Source: an uncultured bacterium
GTDB lineage: Bacteria > Bacillota > Clostridia > Lachnospirales > Lachnospiraceae
NCBI GenBank assembly: GCA_905214955.1
Contig: CAJMON010000045.1
Location: forward strand, 1 to 26,768
Direction of reading: 5' to 3'
DNA: 26,768 bases
Shown: one piece after another, positions 7,777-16,108 of the stretch
Layout of the letters: every line of letters begins with the position of its first letter
Position numbering within the stretch: position 1 is the first letter of the stretch
Notes under the pieces: model-generated
The model's database searches: none
The model's input: the letters and a program-made list of their open reading frames with translations, nothing else
What the model was told of the DNA's origin: nothing
Position numbers and translations under genes: made by a program

Positions 7777-8795
7777 AAAGAACTTGTGGGGTTGACCTTG
7801 GGAGCGACACCATAAAGATTATTGACAAAAAGGAACGGCAGTATTTGTGTGAAAAAAACATGATCGCTGTCAGAAAAAAAACGAAAGTAGTGGCCAGAGG
7901 CCAAAAAGCCTGGGAGATTTTTGAAAAGGCACCTGCAGATGTCTGCGCTGGATCTCCTGTAAAGGATGGAGCACTGGCAGAAGGACGAAACCAGGAGCTG
8001 ATCCTGGTTTATCTTGTTAAAAAGTTCGCTACTTTTTTTACCAAACACCCGAATCTGTACGTGACGGCACCGTCTGATGTTTCGCAGGTAGAAAAACGTG
8101 CCTATGTAAAGATTTTAGGAGGTGCATCCCTTCGGGCAAAGCATGTCTGGATGGTAGAAAAAGGGATTGCCGATGCGGCCGGGCTTGGAATGCCCATGGA
8201 TGATCCTTCAGGGAACATGATCGTCAATCTAGGCGGAGGCCATACAGAAATTTCTGTGATTTCAGATGGAAAAGTGATTTTAAACCGTGTGCTGCGCCTT
8301 GGGGGACAGAAGCTGGATGCAGACATCATTTCCATGGTGCGGCATCAGTACCAGCTTCACATCGGTACCAAGACGGCAGAAGAACTGAAGATCCATCTGG
8401 CCAGCATTGGACAGGTTCCTGGAAAAGTACAGAAGGTCTATGGCATTCATGCAGTGACTGGGCTTCCAAAGGCAGAAGAGATTTCCGCTCTTTCCGTCAG
8501 TGTATCCGTGATTGAGACCATTGACCAGATCACGGAAGCGGTACACGCTATGCTGGAGAGGACACCGCCCCAGCTTCTTGCAGACATCCAGAAAGCAGGC
8601 ATTTATCTCACAGGAGGTGTTTCCCAGCTTCCAGGTCTTGCTTCCTATATGGAAAAAGAGCTTGAAGTTCCGGTTTATACCGTACAGGATCCGGTTTCCT
8701 GCGGAGTGCGCGGCCTTGCAAGAATTATGAATGATTCGGCCCTTCGGAAGAGTCTGTGCTTTTCTTTAAAAGAATTTGCCGGAAATACCATCTGA
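7767..8795 (+). CDS. mreB: Divergent MreB-like rod-shape actin homologue
   Basis: The 342 residues match MreB in length and position, directly before mreC and mreD. MreB filaments lie under the membrane and guide the cell-wall elongation machinery. The actin-type motifs are recognisable but altered. Phosphate-1 is GVDLGSDTIK, usually DLGTANT. Phosphate-2 is IVNLGGGHTE, with N154 where the family has Asp (VDIGGGTTE). The adenosine motif is LTGGVSQLPGL, usually LTGGGA. The family-like segments VTAPSDVSQVEKRA, LLADIQKAGIYLTGG and AVTGLPK support homology over the full length. GAGAGG (7751-7756) lies inside radC with good spacing, so the two genes are coupled. ATP turnover may be altered or lost. 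No second mreB is in the window. Confidence 0.85.
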   Translation: MSLKRTCGVDLGSDTIKIIDKKERQYLCEKNMIAVRKKTKVVARGQKAWEIFEKAPADVCAGSPVKDGALAEGRNQELILVYLVKKFATFFTKHPNLYVTAPSDVSQVEKRAYVKILGGASLRAKHVWMVEKGIADAAGLGMPMDDPSGNMIVNLGGGHTEISVISDGKVILNRVLRLGGQKLDADIISMVRHQYQLHIGTKTAEELKIHLASIGQVPGKVQKVYGIHAVTGLPKAEEISALSVSVSVIETIDQITEAVHAMLERTPPQLLADIQKAGIYLTGGVSQLPGLASYMEKELEVPVYTVQDPVSCGVRGLARIMNDSALRKSLCFSLKEFAGNTI

Positions 8796-8808
8796 AAGAG
8801 GAATTCCT

Positions 8809-9780
8809 ATGAAGAAGAAACAAAACGATTCAAAAACAAGCAAGTATATCTTTATCATCCTGTGTGTGGTCTGCTGCGGACTGATTTTTCTCACTATGGC
8901 ATTTGACATGTCCACAGGACCCTTAAAGTACGTAGCAGGATATATCATTACGCCGATCCAGCGTGGGGTCAATGAAGTCGGCAACTGGATTTCGGACAGA
9001 GGAGACTATTTCCAGGATTCCGTAAACCTGGCAGCAGAAAACGAGAAACTGCAGGCAAAGGTGGACAACCTGACTGCGGAAAACAGCCAGCTGGTACAGG
9101 ATCAGGAAGAACTGGAGCGGCTCCGCTCCCTGCTGGATTTAAAAGAGCAGTATTCTTCTTATGATATGATCGGAGCACGGATTACAGCAAAGGATACCGG
9201 AAACTGGTTCAATGTCTTTACTATTGACAAAGGATCGGATGATGGAGTTCAGGTAGACTGCAACGTCATTTCCGATGGCGGTCTGGTAGGAATTGTCACA
9301 GATGTGGGATCTAACTGGGCAACTGTGCGCTCCATCATTGACGACAACAGCAATGTCAGTGCCATGGTGTCCAAGACATCGGATACCTGCATCATTGCGG
9401 GAGATTTAAGACTGGTCAATGAAGGAAAGATTAATCTTGTGAAGCTGACAGATGCGGCAGACCGTGTGACTGCCGGGGATAAAGTCGTGACATCCGATAT
9501 CAGTGACCGGTATCTTCCGGGAATCCTTATCGGATATATCAGCGAGATTGCAATGGATTCCAACAACCTGACGAAATCCGGATACATTACGCCGGTGGTG
9601 GATTTCCGCCATCTGCGGGAAGTGCTGGTGATCAAAAACTTAAAAGACACTTCCGGCTCAGATGCCTTAAACCGTCAGGCTGAGACGGAGACAGACATGC
9701 TGGTACAGACAGAAGGGGCTTCGCAAGAGACCCAGACGGAAGCACAGACAGAAGCTGCCACCCAGGAATCGGCCCAGTAG
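8809..9780 (+). CDS. mreC: Rod shape-determining protein MreC
   Basis: MreC is a bitopic membrane protein that links MreB, MreD, RodA and PBP2 and is thought to activate the wall synthases. A short basic N-terminus (MKKKQNDSKTSK) precedes one transmembrane helix (about residues 13-31). A coiled coil follows (about 72-112, with heptad-like NEKLQAKVDNLTAEN), then the extracellular beta-domain with DKGSDDGV and DGGLVGIV, motifs usual for MreC. The tail of about 35 residues is rich in Thr, Glu and Gln and looks disordered. The start at 8809 is chosen because AAGAGGA (8796-8802) is six bases upstream. A TTG at 8776 in the same frame lies inside mreB and lacks such a site. The predicted length is 323 residues. 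Confidence 0.95.
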   Translation: MKKKQNDSKTSKYIFIILCVVCCGLIFLTMAFDMSTGPLKYVAGYIITPIQRGVNEVGNWISDRGDYFQDSVNLAAENEKLQAKVDNLTAENSQLVQDQEELERLRSLLDLKEQYSSYDMIGARITAKDTGNWFNVFTIDKGSDDGVQVDCNVISDGGLVGIVTDVGSNWATVRSIIDDNSNVSAMVSKTSDTCIIAGDLRLVNEGKINLVKLTDAADRVTAGDKVVTSDISDRYLPGILIGYISEIAMDSNNLTKSGYITPVVDFRHLREVLVIKNLKDTSGSDALNRQAETETDMLVQTEGASQETQTEAQTEAATQESAQ

Positions 9781-9800
9781 AAGAAAGGAGATTGCAAGGA

Positions 9801-10319
9801 ATGAAAAGACGGATCGTCATGATCGTGCTGATCTTTTTTAGCTTTATTCTGCAGTGTACGCTTCTTAGGCAGGCGGCAGTGGGCGGGATTTCTCCGAATC
9901 TGCTGCTTCTTCTGACAGTTTCTTTTGGTTTGATGAGAGGAAAGAGAGAGGGAATGTTCACGGGATTTTGTTGTGGATTTCTCGTGGACCTTTATTACGG
10001 ACAGACGCTGGGATTTACATCCCTGCTTTATGTAACAGCAGGCTATTTATGTGGCTTCTGCTGCCGTATTTTCTACGACGATGACATCAAGATGCCAGTA
10101 GTCCTGACTGCAGCCAGCGATCTGGGATATGGGATCTGTGTGTATGTTTTTCAGTTCCTGTTAAGAGGCAGGGTTGACTTCTTCTATTATTTTGGAAGAA
10201 TTATCATCCCGGAGGTGATTTATACCATGCTCCTGACGCTGGTATGCTACCGTCCGTTGCTGTTTTTAAACCGGAAACTGGAAAAAGGCGAACAGAGGAG
10301 TGTAGACAGTCTTGTTTAA
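9801..10319 (+). CDS. mreD: Rod shape-determining membrane protein MreD
   Basis: This polytopic membrane protein of 172 residues is the usual third member of mreBCD. It has several hydrophobic helices, starting with IVMIVLIFFSFILQCTLL and including a GFCCGFLVDLYYGQTLGF segment that matches the MreD pattern of a polar GxxxGLxxD-type turn inside the membrane. AAAGGAG (9784-9790) stands ten bases before the ATG at 9801. An in-frame TTG at 9792 would be too close to it. The gene is only about 20 bases after mreC, and its last codons overlap the TTG start of the PBP2 gene. Identification rests mainly on hydropathy, length and gene order. Confidence 0.9.
   Translation: MKRRIVMIVLIFFSFILQCTLLRQAAVGGISPNLLLLLTVSFGLMRGKREGMFTGFCCGFLVDLYYGQTLGFTSLLYVTAGYLCGFCCRIFYDDDIKMPVVLTAASDLGYGICVYVFQFLLRGRVDFFYYFGRIIIPEVIYTMLLTLVCYRPLLFLNRKLEKGEQRSVDSLV
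10294..10300 (+). promoter_or_regulatory. Ribosome binding site supporting the TTG start of PBP2
   Basis: AGAGGAG inside the end of mreD lies 11 bases before TTG at 10312. The in-frame GTG at 10300 is followed at once by a stop, and the next in-frame ATG would cut into the membrane anchor, so TTG is the best start. Confidence 0.6.
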
Positions 10320-13209
10320 ATACGTAAAAAATTCTTTATCAAAATCTTTAAAAACCAGAATCATTATTTTAGTCATTTTGTTCTTTGTGATGATCGGTGC
10401 CATTGTGTTCCGGCTTTTTAACCTGCAGATTCTTAATGGAGAATCTTATTTAAACAACTTTACTTTAAAAATCCGCAAAGAGAAAACCATCAAAAGTACC
10501 AGAGGAAATATTTACGACAGTGACGGAAATCCACTTGCCTACAATAAACTGGCTTATACTGTGACATTTGAGGATATCGGCTCTTACAACAGCACAAAAG
10601 AGCAGAATCTTTCCTTAAACAGCAGCATGTATGGTTTGCTTAGAGTTATTGAAGACAATGGAAACGAAATCATTTCCGATGATTTTGGAATCGGGATTGA
10701 TAAAAAGGGAGAATACTATTTTACCAAATCAGGATTCAACCTGCAGCGTTTCAAGGCAGATGTCTACGGACAGGCTTATATTGATGATTTGACGGATGAG
10801 CAGGCAAATGCAGATGCAGATAAGATTATGGAAGATCTGACATCCGAAGAGTATTATGGTATTGTGGGAGAGTATACAACAGAGGAACTGACAAAGTATC
10901 AGCTTCCGTCTTCCTTTACAAAAGAGGAAATCTTAAAACTGACTGCCATGCGGAGCAAGGTGGCAGCAAACAGTTATCAGAAGTACATAGAGACGGAGAT
11001 TGCGCGGGATGTCAATGAAGAGACCGTAGCCATCATTATGGAAAATAAAGATGTCTATCCAGGTGTAGATGTAGTGGAAGATTCCGTAAGAGTGTATGAG
11101 GATAGCAAATATTTTGCACCGATTATCGGCTATACCGGACAGATTTCCGCAGAAGAGCTGGAAGAATTAAACGCAGAAGGCGGAAATTATACCAGCAGTG
11201 ACATTGTTGGAAAAACAGGTCTGGAGCAGTATTTTGAGTCAGAACTCCAGGGACTGAGCGGTTCTAAGGTGCTTTATGTGGACAACCTTGGAAAAACCAT
11301 TTCTGAAGAATCCCAGATTGATCCCCAGGCTGGAAATGATTTGTATCTGACTCTGGATAGGGATCTGCAGAAAGCAGCCTATGACATTCTGGAACAGTAC
11401 ATTGCCGGCATTGTGTGGTCCAATATGATTCCGGAAAAAGAAATCGACAGGGAAAACACTTCTTCCGATAACATCCGGATTCCGGTGTACGATGCATATT
11501 TTGCGCTCTTTGAGAATAATGTGATAGATACCTCACATTTTTCCGCAGATGACGCAACCAGCGTGGAGCAGAGAGTTTACCAGGAGTTTCTTTCCAAAGA
11601 ACAGCAGGTATTTTCAACTATCCGCAGTGAGCTGACCAGCAGTACTCCAACCGCCTACAAAGATCTGGAAGAAGAATGGCAGGTCTACATGTCCTATATT
11701 GCAGATACCATGCTTGCCAAGGATACCGGTATTTTGGATATCGACGCCATTGATACCACTGACGCTACTTACCAGGCATGGACCACAGATGAAAGCATCA
11801 GCTTAAAAGAATATCTGACTTATGCAATTTCCAAAGGCTGGGTGGATGTGACAAAAATACCGGTAAACAGTGAATATCTAGATTCCAATGAGATTTTCAA
11901 TGCACTTTCCGATTACATTGAAGAATACTTAAGGGATGACGATGGATTTGTCCGGAAAGTTTACAAATACATGATCAAAAATGACCAGTTAAGCAGTACG
12001 GACATCTGTCTTCTGCTGTTTGACCAGGGAATCATCAAACAGAATGATGAAGATTACAACAGTCTGATAAGCGGTGTCCTGACTCCTTATGATTTCATAC
12101 GTTCCAAGATTTATACCTTGGAGCTGACACCGGCTCAGCTGGCGCTTGAACCATGTACAGGTTCTGTGGTGATTACCGACATGGAAGGAAATACCCTTGC
12201 CTGTGTTACCTATCCGGGATATGACAACAATAAGCTTGCAAATGACATGGATTCCGATTATTATTATAAACTGAACAGCGACTTGTCCTATCCGTTTTAT
12301 AATAAAGCGACACAGGAAGTGACGGCTCCCGGTTCTACCTTTAAGCTGGTAACCTCTACAGCAGGACTGATGGAAGGTGTCATTAATGCTTCTTCAGTAA
12401 TTGAATGTAAAGGAAAATTTGAAGATGACGATCCGCCCATCAACTGCTGGATTTACTCAGAAGCAGCAGGCGGGGGTTCCCATGGCGCAGAAGATTTGAT
12501 TACCGCAATCCGGGATTCCTGTAACTACTATTTCAATACGGTAGGACTGATGCTTGCTTCCGATTCCCAGGGAGAGCATAATGACTCTGTGGGTGTGGAT
12601 ACGATTACAAAATATGCTTCCCTGTATGGCTTAGATTCCAAGACAGGAATCGAAATAGGAGAAACGTCTCCCAAACTTGCCAGCAAGGACGCACCCCGTA
12701 TGGCCATGGGGCAGTCGGATACGGCACTGACTACGACACAGCTGGCCCGCTATGCAGCTACCATTGCAAACAGCGGATCCTGCTACGATCTGACCTTATT
12801 AAACCAGATCACCGATGCATCCGGAAATGTATTGGAAGAGAACACACCGACACTGCACAGCACCGTAGATTTAAGTGTCGATCAGTGGAATGCCATTCAT
12901 ACGGGTATGAAGGAAATGGTGGACAACTCTTCTGTGTTTGATGATATGACGAATTTTTCCATGGCTGGAAAAACAGGTACTGCAGAGGAAAGCACGGATC
13001 ATCCGAACCATGGTCTTTTTATCGGATATGCACCGTATGATGAACCGGAGATCGCCATTGCAGTACGAATTGTAAACGGTTATGCATCTTCCAATGCGGC
13101 TTCTGTGGCAAAGGATATCATCAACTACCGTTACAATCTGAAAGACAAATCCGAGATTATTACAGGTACAGCTACACAGGTAACTGCTGGCCATTCCAAC
13201 GCGGATTAA
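10312..13209 (+). CDS. mrdA: Class B penicillin-binding protein 2, enlarged (elongasome transpeptidase)
   Basis: PBP2 cross-links peptidoglycan during side-wall growth together with RodA. A basic cytosolic tail and one transmembrane helix (about 16-34) precede the pedestal region, which begins with STRGNIYDSDGNPLAYN. The transpeptidase triad is intact: S675-T-F-K678, S736-C-N738 and K887-T-G-T. At 965 residues it is much longer than the 600-720 common for PBP2. Most of the excess lies between TLDRDLQ (near 347-353) and TGSVVITD (near 616-623). There about 230 acidic, helical residues with many Asp/Ser/Thr interrupt the start of the transpeptidase domain. Similar inserts occur in some Clostridial PBP2 proteins. 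The start is TTG. It follows mreD directly and precedes minC. SpoVD is a less likely alternative because no PASTA domain is present. Confidence 0.92.
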   Translation: MFKYVKNSLSKSLKTRIIILVILFFVMIGAIVFRLFNLQILNGESYLNNFTLKIRKEKTIKSTRGNIYDSDGNPLAYNKLAYTVTFEDIGSYNSTKEQNLSLNSSMYGLLRVIEDNGNEIISDDFGIGIDKKGEYYFTKSGFNLQRFKADVYGQAYIDDLTDEQANADADKIMEDLTSEEYYGIVGEYTTEELTKYQLPSSFTKEEILKLTAMRSKVAANSYQKYIETEIARDVNEETVAIIMENKDVYPGVDVVEDSVRVYEDSKYFAPIIGYTGQISAEELEELNAEGGNYTSSDIVGKTGLEQYFESELQGLSGSKVLYVDNLGKTISEESQIDPQAGNDLYLTLDRDLQKAAYDILEQYIAGIVWSNMIPEKEIDRENTSSDNIRIPVYDAYFALFENNVIDTSHFSADDATSVEQRVYQEFLSKEQQVFSTIRSELTSSTPTAYKDLEEEWQVYMSYIADTMLAKDTGILDIDAIDTTDATYQAWTTDESISLKEYLTYAISKGWVDVTKIPVNSEYLDSNEIFNALSDYIEEYLRDDDGFVRKVYKYMIKNDQLSSTDICLLLFDQGIIKQNDEDYNSLISGVLTPYDFIRSKIYTLELTPAQLALEPCTGSVVITDMEGNTLACVTYPGYDNNKLANDMDSDYYYKLNSDLSYPFYNKATQEVTAPGSTFKLVTSTAGLMEGVINASSVIECKGKFEDDDPPINCWIYSEAAGGGSHGAEDLITAIRDSCNYYFNTVGLMLASDSQGEHNDSVGVDTITKYASLYGLDSKTGIEIGETSPKLASKDAPRMAMGQSDTALTTTQLARYAATIANSGSCYDLTLLNQITDASGNVLEENTPTLHSTVDLSVDQWNAIHTGMKEMVDNSSVFDDMTNFSMAGKTGTAEESTDHPNHGLFIGYAPYDEPEIAIAVRIVNGYASSNAASVAKDIINYRYNLKDKSEIITGTATQVTAGHSNAD

Positions 13210-13241
13210 AATTACAAAAGAAACCATTTGAGGAGGCTGCC

Positions 13242-13919
13242 ATGAACCCCACATCCGTGATGATTAAGAGCAATCAGTATGGGCTGATTGTTATTCTGGA
13301 CGAAAAGCTTCCATTTGAGGAACTGTTAAAAGACATTGCATTTAAGTTTGAAGAATCCGCCAATTTTTTTAAAAATGCCAAAATGGCAGTTTCTTTCCGT
13401 GGGCGCATCCTGACCAAAGAGCAGGAACGCCTTGTGGTGGAGAACATTGTGCAAAGCTGTGGCATTCATATTTTATGCATTGTAGACGAGCCCAAAGAAC
13501 ATGAAGAATATTACCGGCAGATTCTGTCCTATGCACTGGAGGAAAAAGAAGACCAGGATGGGCAGTTTTACCGGGGAAGCCTGCGGGCAGGACAGGTTCT
13601 GGAAAACGAAGGAAGCATTGTAATTCTGGGAGACGTCAATCCTGGTGCCAATGTGGTAGCCAAAGGAAATGTGATTGTACTAGGAGCCTGCAGAGGCAGT
13701 GTCTATGCAGGTGCCACAGGAGATAAGACCTGTTTTATTGCCGCCCTGATGATGAAGCCGGTACAGCTTCGCATCGCAGACAAACTGGCAAAGAGTGCGG
13801 CAGCTGCCAAAGCAGAAACTGCAGAATACGAAGTGGATCCGAAAATTGCATTTATCAGTGATGATAAGATTCAGGTCAAACCGATTACCTCAGAAAATCT
13901 AAACGAACTTTCCATCTAA
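13242..13919 (+). CDS. minC: Septum site-determining protein MinC
   Basis: MinC blocks FtsZ assembly away from midcell. The N-terminal domain (about 1-100) has the usual IVILDEKLPFEELL pattern. The C-terminal right-handed beta-helix domain carries RSGQ-like RAGQVLENEGSIVILGDVNPG and then GNVIVLGACRGSVYAGATGD, the repeat region that binds MinD and FtsZ. The length of 225 residues is typical. AGGAGG (13231-13236) is five bases before the ATG. It lies between the PBP2 gene and minD, as expected from the mreBCD-minCD arrangement of Firmicutes. Confidence 0.95.
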   Translation: MNPTSVMIKSNQYGLIVILDEKLPFEELLKDIAFKFEESANFFKNAKMAVSFRGRILTKEQERLVVENIVQSCGIHILCIVDEPKEHEEYYRQILSYALEEKEDQDGQFYRGSLRAGQVLENEGSIVILGDVNPGANVVAKGNVIVLGACRGSVYAGATGDKTCFIAALMMKPVQLRIADKLAKSAAAAKAETAEYEVDPKIAFISDDKIQVKPITSENLNELSI

Positions 13920-13961
13920 GACACAAAAGACGGCAGAAAATGGAAATGGAGGCAGAAAAAT

Positions 13962-14759
13962 ATGAGTGAAGTAATCGTGGTCACATCCGGAAAAGGCGGC
14001 GTTGGAAAGACAACGGCGACAGCAAATCTTGGAGCAGGGCTTGCAAGAATGAACTATAAAACGGCAGTGGTTGATACAGATATCGGCCTGCGAAATCTGG
14101 ATGTGGTGATGGGGCTAGAAAACCGCATTGTCTACAATATGGTGGATGTGGTGGAAGGAAACTGCCGGTTAAAGCAGGCGCTGATCCGGGACAAACGCTA
14201 TCCAGGGTTGTTTCTTCTTCCATCTGCCCAGACGAGGGATAAATCCGCAGTTACTCCGGAACAGATGATTAAACTGACAGATGATTTAAGAGAACATTTC
14301 GACTATATCCTTCTGGACTGCCCAGCAGGGATTGAACAGGGATTTCAAAATGCCGTTGCCGGTGCAGACAGAGCCATTGTGGTTACTACACCGGAAGTTT
14401 CGGCTATCCGGGATGCAGACCGCATCATCGGTCTTCTGGAAGTCAGGCAGATTCAACGGATTGATCTTTTGATCAACCGGCTGCGGATGGATATGGTCCG
14501 CCGTGGAGATATGATGTCCGTGGAGGATGTGGTGGAAATCCTGGCTGTGAATCTGATCGGAGCAGTGCCGGATGATGAGACCGTGGTTGTTTCTGCCAAT
14601 CATGGAGAGCCGCTTTCCACAGAAGGATCGGAGGCTGGACAGGCATTTGACAACATCTGCAGGCGGATTACCGGGGAGGCTGTCCCTCTGATGGATTTGA
14701 ACAGAAGCAATGGCATTTTAGGAAAATTAACAGGATTTTTTCATCGAAACAGTCAGTGA
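13962..14759 (+). CDS. minD: Septum site-determining ATPase MinD
   Basis: MinD is a ParA/Mrp-type ATPase that dimerises on the membrane with ATP and recruits MinC. The deviant Walker A motif SGKGGVGKTT is at residues 9-18, with signature lysine K11 and K16. VVDTDIGLRNLDVVMGLENR and YILLDCPAGIEQGF are the family's switch regions. The C-terminal stretch NGILGKLTGFFHRN can form the amphipathic membrane-targeting helix. A GGAGG site precedes the ATG. The protein is 265 residues, a normal length, with no altered catalytic residue seen. Confidence 0.98.
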   Translation: MSEVIVVTSGKGGVGKTTATANLGAGLARMNYKTAVVDTDIGLRNLDVVMGLENRIVYNMVDVVEGNCRLKQALIRDKRYPGLFLLPSAQTRDKSAVTPEQMIKLTDDLREHFDYILLDCPAGIEQGFQNAVAGADRAIVVTTPEVSAIRDADRIIGLLEVRQIQRIDLLINRLRMDMVRRGDMMSVEDVVEILAVNLIGAVPDDETVVVSANHGEPLSTEGSEAGQAFDNICRRITGEAVPLMDLNRSNGILGKLTGFFHRNSQ

Positions 14760-14770
14760 GGTGACATCTG

Positions 14771-15022
14771 GTGACACGTGGAGGCAGGAAATGGTTACGG
14801 ACTTCAAGAGCCATTGCGAAGGAGCGTCTGGAAACGATGCTTTTTGCAGACCGGTTAAACTGCTCACCGGAAATGGTGGATCAGATGAAACATGACATGG
14901 CGGCTGTCATGGAAAAATATCTGGATAGCGGACAGACTGATCTTACGATCCAGCTGGACATCGCTGCCCATATCAGACAAGGTGGTAAACATGTTAAGAC
15001 AATACAGATTAAAGGACTATAA
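14771..15022 (+). CDS. minE: Cell division topological specificity factor MinE (GTG start)
   Basis: MinE displaces MinC from MinD and stimulates its ATPase, which produces pole-to-pole oscillation in organisms that use it. The 83 residues contain the anti-MinC/MinD-contact segment RAIAKERLETMLFADR and the dimerisation part with SPEMVDQMKHDMAAVMEKYL. The beginning, MTRGGRKWLRTS, is basic and lacks the usual hydrophobic membrane-binding start (such as FDFF). The start codon is GTG, with AGGTGA six bases upstream. The frame closes just before it, so no longer form is possible except from CTG. The 3' end overlaps the rodA start by 32 bases. Presence of minE means that an oscillating Min system, not only DivIVA-based placement, is encoded. 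Confidence 0.9.
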   Translation: MTRGGRKWLRTSRAIAKERLETMLFADRLNCSPEMVDQMKHDMAAVMEKYLDSGQTDLTIQLDIAAHIRQGGKHVKTIQIKGL

Positions 15023-16094
15023 ATTCAGCCTGGTGCTGATGACGACGATCCTTTCCGTAATTGGAATCTTGGTGATCGGAAGTGCAAACAGCTCTTACCA
15101 GAGACCGCAGACACTGGGGTTGATTTTGGGATTGATTTTAATGGTCATTGTGTCCTTGATTGATTACAACTGGCTGTTAAATTTTTACTGGCTGGAATAC
15201 TTTGTGGGAATTGCGCTGCTTCTGGCAGTAGAAGTGGTCGGACAGAGTGCCGGTGGAGCTACCAGATGGCTGAATCTTGGATTCGTGCAGTTTCAGCCCT
15301 CCGACGTAGAAAAGATTATCCTGATTTTGTTTTATGCAAAGCTGTTTCAAAAATATGAGGAAAAACTGAATACGTTTAAAATGATTCTTTTTTTCATCAT
15401 CACACTGGGAATACCGGTTTATCTGATTTATCGTCAGCCAAACCTTTCCACCAGTATTTTAACACTCCTGCTTTTCTGCTCTATGATTTTCATTGCAGGG
15501 TTGAGTTATAAAATCATTGGTGGTATACTGGCAGTATGTATCCCGGCAGGAATTCTTTTCTTTGGAACCATGATTCGTCAGGGAAGCAGCTTTTTCCTGG
15601 CTTATCAGATGCAGCGTATTTTGGCCTGGCTGTATCCAGATGAATATCCGGAAATCGCATACCAGCAGCAGAATTCCATCATTGCCATCGGATCCGGCCA
15701 GCTGTACGGAAAAGGACTGGACAACAACGCCGTGTCCTCCGTAAAGAATGGAAACTTTATCGCAGAGCCTCAGACAGACTTTATTTTTGCTGTGGCTGGG
15801 GAAGAACTTGGATTTCTTGGATGCTGCATTATTGTCATTCTGGAACTTCTGGTAGCTTTGGAATGTGTGCGGATCGGCCGTAATGCCAGAGATCTGGCAG
15901 GCACTCTGATCGGATGCGGCATGGGAGCTCTGATTTTTATTCAGTGTTTTATCAATGTTTGTGTAGCAACCGGAATGATGCCAAACACGGGGCTTCCGCT
16001 TCCGTTTGTCAGCTATGGACTGACTTCTTTAGTCAGCTTTTTTATCGGGATCGGCATTGTCCTGAATGTAGGCCTTCAGGTTAGAAAATATTAA
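14991..16094 (+). CDS. rodA: RodA/FtsW family peptidoglycan glycosyltransferase, probably RodA
   Basis: This SEDS polymerase builds glycan strands from lipid II and works with a class B PBP. About ten transmembrane helices run through 367 residues. Family motifs are visible: GGATRWLNLGFVQFQPSD (with Asp where many have Glu), the catalytic-loop segment EPQTDFIFAVAGEELGF and GMMPNTGLPLPFVSYGLTSL, where SYGGSS is more usual. The start at 14991 has AAGGTGG five bases upstream. A longer reading starting at 14892 would fuse a non-hydrophobic shadow of minE. Its location in the operon with mreBCD and PBP2 argues for RodA instead of FtsW. Translation may be coupled to minE. Confidence 0.92.
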   Translation: MLRQYRLKDYKFSLVLMTTILSVIGILVIGSANSSYQRPQTLGLILGLILMVIVSLIDYNWLLNFYWLEYFVGIALLLAVEVVGQSAGGATRWLNLGFVQFQPSDVEKIILILFYAKLFQKYEEKLNTFKMILFFIITLGIPVYLIYRQPNLSTSILTLLLFCSMIFIAGLSYKIIGGILAVCIPAGILFFGTMIRQGSSFFLAYQMQRILAWLYPDEYPEIAYQQQNSIIAIGSGQLYGKGLDNNAVSSVKNGNFIAEPQTDFIFAVAGEELGFLGCCIIVILELLVALECVRIGRNARDLAGTLIGCGMGALIFIQCFINVCVATGMMPNTGLPLPFVSYGLTSLVSFFIGIGIVLNVGLQVRKY

Positions 16095-16108
16095 AGGGGG
16101 ACGCGTCC

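Noticed and set aside
14892..14990. N-terminal extension of rodA
   Set aside because: The added residues come from the minE sequence in another frame, and a proper ribosome binding site precedes the ATG at 14991.
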